64,000 nucleotides of DNA from DASZIT01 sp963709665 (GTDB lineage: Bacteria > Actinomycetota > Acidimicrobiia > Acidimicrobiales > RAAP-2). The DNA is taken from NCBI GenBank assembly GCA_963709665.1, contig CAVPWU010000001.1, positions 124,001 through 188,000 on the forward strand, in the 5' to 3' direction. Both the position numbers and the translations under genes were made by a program. Below, piece by piece: positions 61,193 through 64,000 of this stretch (position 1 is its first letter; each line of letters starts with the position of its first letter). The notes beneath the pieces are model-generated. The model worked only from the letters and a program-made list of their open reading frames with translations, made no database searches and was not told the DNA's origin.

Positions 61193-61555
61193 ATGGGCGA
61201 AATCGGCAGAAGGCAGAGAAATCAGCCCGCTCCGCCCCATGCGGTGTTCGAGGCTCTGACCGAGCCAGGTCGTGATCCATCACGACCATGGCTGACCCTC
61301 AGGGACGACGAGGCAGCCCCGACCGTAATCGAAGCGTTTCGACCTGACTTCGTCGTATGGTCATCCCTTTGGCCAAGTCGACCGGATGCACGGCTGCGAT
61401 TCGACCTTCCGGTCGATGCAAACGGTAGTGGGACCGATTTGTGCTGGACGCTGACGGTGGACGATCCCGAGCCCGACGCTTCCAAGGTCGGGCACATGCG
61501 GAAGCGGATCAATGAGCTGATCAATGCCAACCTGAGGTACACGTTCGGCCAGTAG
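61193..61555 (+). CDS. Small SRPBCC/START-like protein
   Basis: 120 residues. PPHAVFEALTEPGRDPSRPW, SLWPSRPDARLRFDLPV, CWTLTVDDPEPDASKVGHM and the C-terminal helix RKRINELINANLRYTFGQ follow the pattern of short SRPBCC-type proteins (helix-grip fold with a long last helix). These bind hydrophobic ligands; the ligand is unknown. Single gene between repeats D and E. Confidence 0.65.
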   Translation: MGEIGRRQRNQPAPPHAVFEALTEPGRDPSRPWLTLRDDEAAPTVIEAFRPDFVVWSSLWPSRPDARLRFDLPVDANGSGTDLCWTLTVDDPEPDASKVGHMRKRINELINANLRYTFGQ

Positions 61556-61572
61556 TGGCCTCGGGCTGCCTG

Positions 61573-61592
61573 TCACATACCGCCGGGTGTGA
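61573..61592 (+). repeat. Array hairpin repeat, copy E
   Basis: TCACA (61573-61577) and TGTGA (61588-61592) are perfect arms around TACCGCCGGG. More diverged in the core than the other copies, but the pairing is kept. Confidence 0.55.
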
Positions 61593-61602
61593 GCCTCCAT
61601 CA

Positions 61603-62086
61603 CTAGTGCCGTGTCAGCTAACGTTTGCCTCGGGGGGATGCTGTAGACCCGGAGCTAAAGGGACATGTCCATCATTCGAGGCCTCCAAGTCGGAGCATCT
61701 CCCCGAGCTTGGAGAGCTTTTCTTCGGAAAGCACGCCCGTTTGTTTATTCAGGTCGGTCTCGTTCAGGCTTACGAGCCACGAGCAGTTGATCCGGTCCGG
61801 TCGAGTTAGGGCTACTCGCACGACGCCGGAGTCGAGCCCTTCCTCGCGCCCGACCGCCAGTTCGATAGCGACACCCGTAATGTCGGTCTCGGCGGCTGGT
61901 ACCACGTAGATCCCACGAAGGCCCGGCTCGTTGCCAGTCGACAAGATGACGACAGCGGTTGATCCCGCGTCGAACACTCGCTCAAGCGGGGTGGGGGAGT
62001 GGAGTTGCCAGATGTCGCCGCGGGAGCGCACGCCCCAGTATCGCCCAGAGGGACGTACAGGCAAACGTTGCCTGACGCGGCATTAG
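61603..62086. mobile_element. 484-bp unit bounded by 28-bp inverted repeats, carrying a MazF-like toxin gene
   Basis: Left end 61603-61630 begins CTAGTGCCGTGTCAG and ends AACGTTTGCCT; the right end 62059-62086, read on the minus strand, begins CTAATGCCGCGTCAG and ends AACGTTTGCCT. 24 of 28 positions match. A TA lies at the outer edge on each side, as for IS630/Tc1-type insertions. No transposase is inside, so it would be a non-autonomous, MITE-like unit with a toxin gene as passenger. Confidence 0.6.
61672..62031 (-). CDS. MazF/PemK-like toxin
   Basis: 119 residues from GTG 62031; the open frame continues into the right inverted repeat (TTG 62064). VRSRGDIWQLHSP, STAVVILSTGNEPGLRGIYV, DSGVVRVALTRPDRINCSWL and the C-terminal VLSEEKLSKLGEMLRLG follow the MazF/PemK fold (conserved RGDIW start, PD..N.. 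core and a closing helix). Such proteins are mRNA endoribonucleases. No antitoxin gene is adjacent on the same strand; only the GntR-type gene lies upstream, divergently. Confidence 0.75.
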   Translation of the reverse strand: MRSRGDIWQLHSPTPLERVFDAGSTAVVILSTGNEPGLRGIYVVPAAETDITGVAIELAVGREEGLDSGVVRVALTRPDRINCSWLVSLNETDLNKQTGVLSEEKLSKLGEMLRLGGLE

Positions 62087-62121
62087 TCTCCCGTGAAGAG
62101 CCCACGAGCTCGATTCGCTTG

Positions 62122-62151
62122 TTGACACGACCGATCTGGTACTACTGTTAC
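62122..62151 (+). promoter_or_regulatory. Promoter of the GntR-family gene (leaderless)
   Basis: TTGACA (62122-62127), an 18-nt spacer, TGTTAC (62146-62151), then 7 nt to the ATG at 62159. Transcription would start at the first codon. ACTA/TTACTA sequences around the -10 box could serve as the regulator's own operator. Confidence 0.55.
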
Positions 62152-62158
62152 TAGGACC

Positions 62159-62527
62159 ATGATCAGCGCCCACATCGACCGTTCTGAGCCTGTAGCTCTT
62201 CATGATCAAGTGGCGGCAGAGATTCGCCGAGCAATTGCGGAGGGCGAAGCGGAACCTGGTGAACGCCTCCCCCTTGCCAAGGACATCGCAGCCGTTCTCG
62301 GCGTGAACAAGAACACGGTGCTTCGAGCGATGCACATCCTTCGGGACGAAGGACTTGTTGAATTCGGTAGGGGCAACGGGATCACTGTCTCCGGTACCCC
62401 TGCGCAAGGTGTGGTGATGACGCGGGTCCGAGAGTTGGTGGAGTTCTGCCGCACCCAGGGCTACCGGCGTGACGAAGTTGTCAAGATGATCGAGAGCCTG
62501 CCGCTGACGACGGGATCCACCAGGTGA
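62159..62527 (+). CDS. GntR-family regulator, YtrA type
   Basis: 122 residues. A winged helix occupies residues about 10-75 (VALHDQVAAEIRRAIAEGEA, GERLPLAKDIAAVLGVNKNT, VLRAMHILRDEGLVEFGRGN). The short C-terminal helices (VRELVEFCRTQGYRRDEVVK) are too small for an effector domain, as in the YtrA subfamily, whose members usually control an adjoining transport or membrane gene. It overlaps the following membrane-protein gene by 4 nt. Confidence 0.9.
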   Translation: MISAHIDRSEPVALHDQVAAEIRRAIAEGEAEPGERLPLAKDIAAVLGVNKNTVLRAMHILRDEGLVEFGRGNGITVSGTPAQGVVMTRVRELVEFCRTQGYRRDEVVKMIESLPLTTGSTR

Positions 62528-63333
62528 CCATGCTCGATGATGCGGCGTTGACGAACGACGCCAGCTCGATCGAAGCACTTTTCAAGGAGGCTCGCCAACG
62601 ACGGAGGAAGAGGCGGCGCACCGGAGTCGCTATCGCCATTGCTTCAGCGTTGGCGATCGCTGGTGTTCTGTACGGGGTTGATGCGAGCCGAGGGGGTAGT
62701 GGGGGTGGTCTGGCATCCGGTTCTGAACCAGGTCCAAGCGCACCGTCCGGACCAGAGTTCAATCAGCCGAACGACATTCCTTCGTCGTGGGTCCGCACCA
62801 CCTACCGTGCGGATGGGTTGCTGGTTACTCTCGCCCATCCTCCCTCCTGGACCCCTCGACTCCCTGCACAAGGCTTCCACTACGCAGATACCTGGAGCTT
62901 TGTCGCCAACTTCCCCCTGAATCGAAACTGGTGTGTCCACGGAACCAGCAGCCTCACCTGCATTGGGAAGAACCTGGGGACCTTCCCTCCCAAGGGCCTC
63001 CTCATGACCTTGGGGACCGGTGGCTATGAACCCGCCTTCAATGCCGAGTCCCAGGGTCTCGGTCCCGGAACGCGGATCACCATCAACGGCCGAGATGCTC
63101 GGCTGACGTTGGCGGATGCACAAATGCTCCAAGCGCAAGGTGGTGGTCTCTGCCTGGGAGTTGGGGCCACTGGCGCCTTGGGCGTCAGGGTCGACGACGG
63201 AGCACGCCAGGGCGAGTTCGATCTCTCGTTCTGCTTCTCCGGCCCCAACGAGAAAGCGCTCGAGGATCAGGCGCGAGTGGTGGTGGCAACCCTTCACATT
63301 CGATCAGACCCGTCAGCGCCCTCGCTGCTTTAG
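62524..63333 (+). CDS. Membrane-anchored exported protein, unknown function
   Basis: 269 residues from GTG 62524 (ATG at 62530 also possible), coupled to the GntR gene. A charged N-terminus (LFKEARQRRRKRRRTG), one membrane segment (VAIAIASALAIAGVLYGVDA), a Gly/Ser/Pro linker, then an extracytoplasmic domain with paired Cys (NWCVHGTSSLTCIGKNLG) and later LCLGVGATG and FCFSGPNEKALEDQARVVVA. Likely extracellular and disulfide-stabilised. The GntR neighbour presumably regulates it. No family recognised. Confidence 0.7.
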   Translation: MTMLDDAALTNDASSIEALFKEARQRRRKRRRTGVAIAIASALAIAGVLYGVDASRGGSGGGLASGSEPGPSAPSGPEFNQPNDIPSSWVRTTYRADGLLVTLAHPPSWTPRLPAQGFHYADTWSFVANFPLNRNWCVHGTSSLTCIGKNLGTFPPKGLLMTLGTGGYEPAFNAESQGLGPGTRITINGRDARLTLADAQMLQAQGGGLCLGVGATGALGVRVDDGARQGEFDLSFCFSGPNEKALEDQARVVVATLHIRSDPSAPSLL

Positions 63334-63938
63334 AGCGCCGGGCTCGATTGCGGACGTCTGAGCAAACGAGGGGCATGACATTCCGTTGCGTGCCAGGTGT
63401 CGCTGATCACCGGCTCGAGGACCTCGCTCGGCTCGGACATGATGTCAGGGTGGGATCGGGTGGAATCAAGAGGCGCAAGCCCCATCGGCCTCTAGCCAGG
63501 CTCAAGTCTCGAAGGGGCAACCCAGTGGATGAACCGCCCGTCATGTGGCCGGAAGCCTTCGAGGCCGATCCGTTCAGCCCCGCCGGTGAAGTGCAGGGGA
63601 TATGGCGGCTAACGGGGGGAGGAAGCGACGCCCTCGAAGCTCAAGCGCGAAGGGCACGGTGGCCGATTGGTCGGGTCGGAGCCTTCGTACTCCGAAGCCT
63701 CGGACTTGTGCGGACATCGAAGGAGGAGAATCCGATGGCGTCACCACATCGCCCTCAGCACAAACGGAAATTGAGCGGCGGCGGGAACGATCGTTGATCT
63801 TCTTCCCTGAAGCTTGTCGAGCCCCTTCCCGGAACGCCGGATTAATGGCAGTCGCCCAGATCAATAAGGCTCACATCAGGTCGCCAATGTTCTCTCGATC
63901 TCCCCGAAGGGTTGACCCATCTAGACCGTAGGGTTATG
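63334..63938. other. Stretch without a convincing gene
   Basis: Overlapping frames on both strands (for example ATG 63375 to 63797 plus, 63608 to 63931 plus, 63864 to 63574 minus) are all Arg/Ser/Pro-rich, mutually overlapping and lack recognisable domains. One may be a decayed gene, but none can be chosen. Confidence 0.4.
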
Positions 63939-63968
63939 GTCACTGTGACGTTATAGTCAGAGTGACTA
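63939..63968. promoter_or_regulatory. Two adjacent palindromes upstream of the last gene
   Basis: GTCACTGTGAC (63939-63949) is a perfect palindrome around a single T. TAGTCAGAGTGACTA (63954-63968) has perfect 6-bp arms and a 3-nt centre. Their centres are 17 nt apart, and both carry GTCA/TGAC half sites. They precede an RBS and start codon, as expected for an autoregulated gene. Confidence 0.55.
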
Positions 63969-63982
63969 CCCAAGGAGACCCG

Positions 63983-64000
63983 ATGGCGACCCTTTCCGAC
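63983..64000 (+). CDS. Start of a gene cut by the window edge (MATLSD...)
   Basis: ATG at 63983 is preceded by AAGGAG at good spacing (63972-63977) and by two palindromic operator candidates. Only six codons are inside the window. The autoregulation-like layout would suit an antitoxin or small regulator, but this cannot be judged from six residues. Confidence 0.5.

Noticed and set aside
63334..63938. Several overlapping frames of 75-150 codons near the right end
   Set aside because: All overlap each other on both strands, are Arg/Ser-rich and have no domain or conserved motif; I cannot choose any one as a gene.

Overview
The window comes from a high-G+C actinobacterium, most likely of the class Acidimicrobiia. 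The signs are very G+C-rich third codon positions, frequent GTG/TTG starts and ATGA/GTGA gene overlaps, a 13E12-type DUF222-HNH nuclease gene, an Rv2466c-like DsbA protein, an FrhB-type (coenzyme F420) protein, and a surface protein ending in GYWLVASDGGIFAYGD repeats, which I associate with Acidimicrobiia. The placement is an inference from family knowledge.

From 1 to about 41.5 kb the DNA looks like ordinary chromosome. 0-4.7 kb is assimilatory sulfate reduction: cysD (cut by the left edge) diverges from cysH, a siroheme sulfite reductase and an overlapping FrhB-like iron-sulfur flavoprotein. 4.7-16 kb holds small hypotheticals, a two-component system, a large membrane protein, ychF with an ABC ATPase, a DsbA-like protein, a lysoplasmalogenase and a SepX/GlpR-like membrane protein. 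16-20 kb is one 1281-residue repeat-rich protein. 20-27.6 kb is an acyl-CoA catabolic cluster transcribed both ways from one palindrome-bearing control region: thiolase and an HMG-CoA-synthase-like/DUF35 fusion on one side; two acyl-CoA dehydrogenases, a CoA-transferase and two hot-dog hydratase subunits on the other. 27.6-41.4 kb carries an MFS permease, a DnaQ-like exonuclease, a DMT permease, the HNH gene, a cysteine dioxygenase-rhodanese pair, a YgjP-like protease, an amidohydrolase with a divergent IclR regulator, an enoyl-CoA hydratase and NAD formate dehydrogenase.

At 41.56 kb a tRNA-Arg(CCT) marks an insertion point. Directly after its 3' end lie a tyrosine integrase, an ECF-sigma/PASTA-protein/lipoprotein group, an excisionase-like HTH protein, an AbiE toxin-antitoxin pair, a MobF relaxase with a candidate oriT, an IS110 element and an intact IS3 element. 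This is an integrative mobilizable or conjugative element. Its right end was not found.

From about 54 kb to the end the DNA is visibly more A+T-rich and looks accessory: a kelch/beta-propeller surface protein with a one-base frameshift in a poly-G run; a run of short unrelated genes in both orientations, separated by five similar hairpin-forming repeats that all point the same way; a MazF-like toxin gene enclosed by 28-bp inverted repeats bordered by TA; a leaderless GntR-family regulator operon; and the first codons of a gene behind two palindromes. The regions most worth a second look are the possible F420-linked sulfite reductase, the repeat-separated gene array, the boxed toxin gene and the IS110 element whose upstream region is split by the IS3 insertion.
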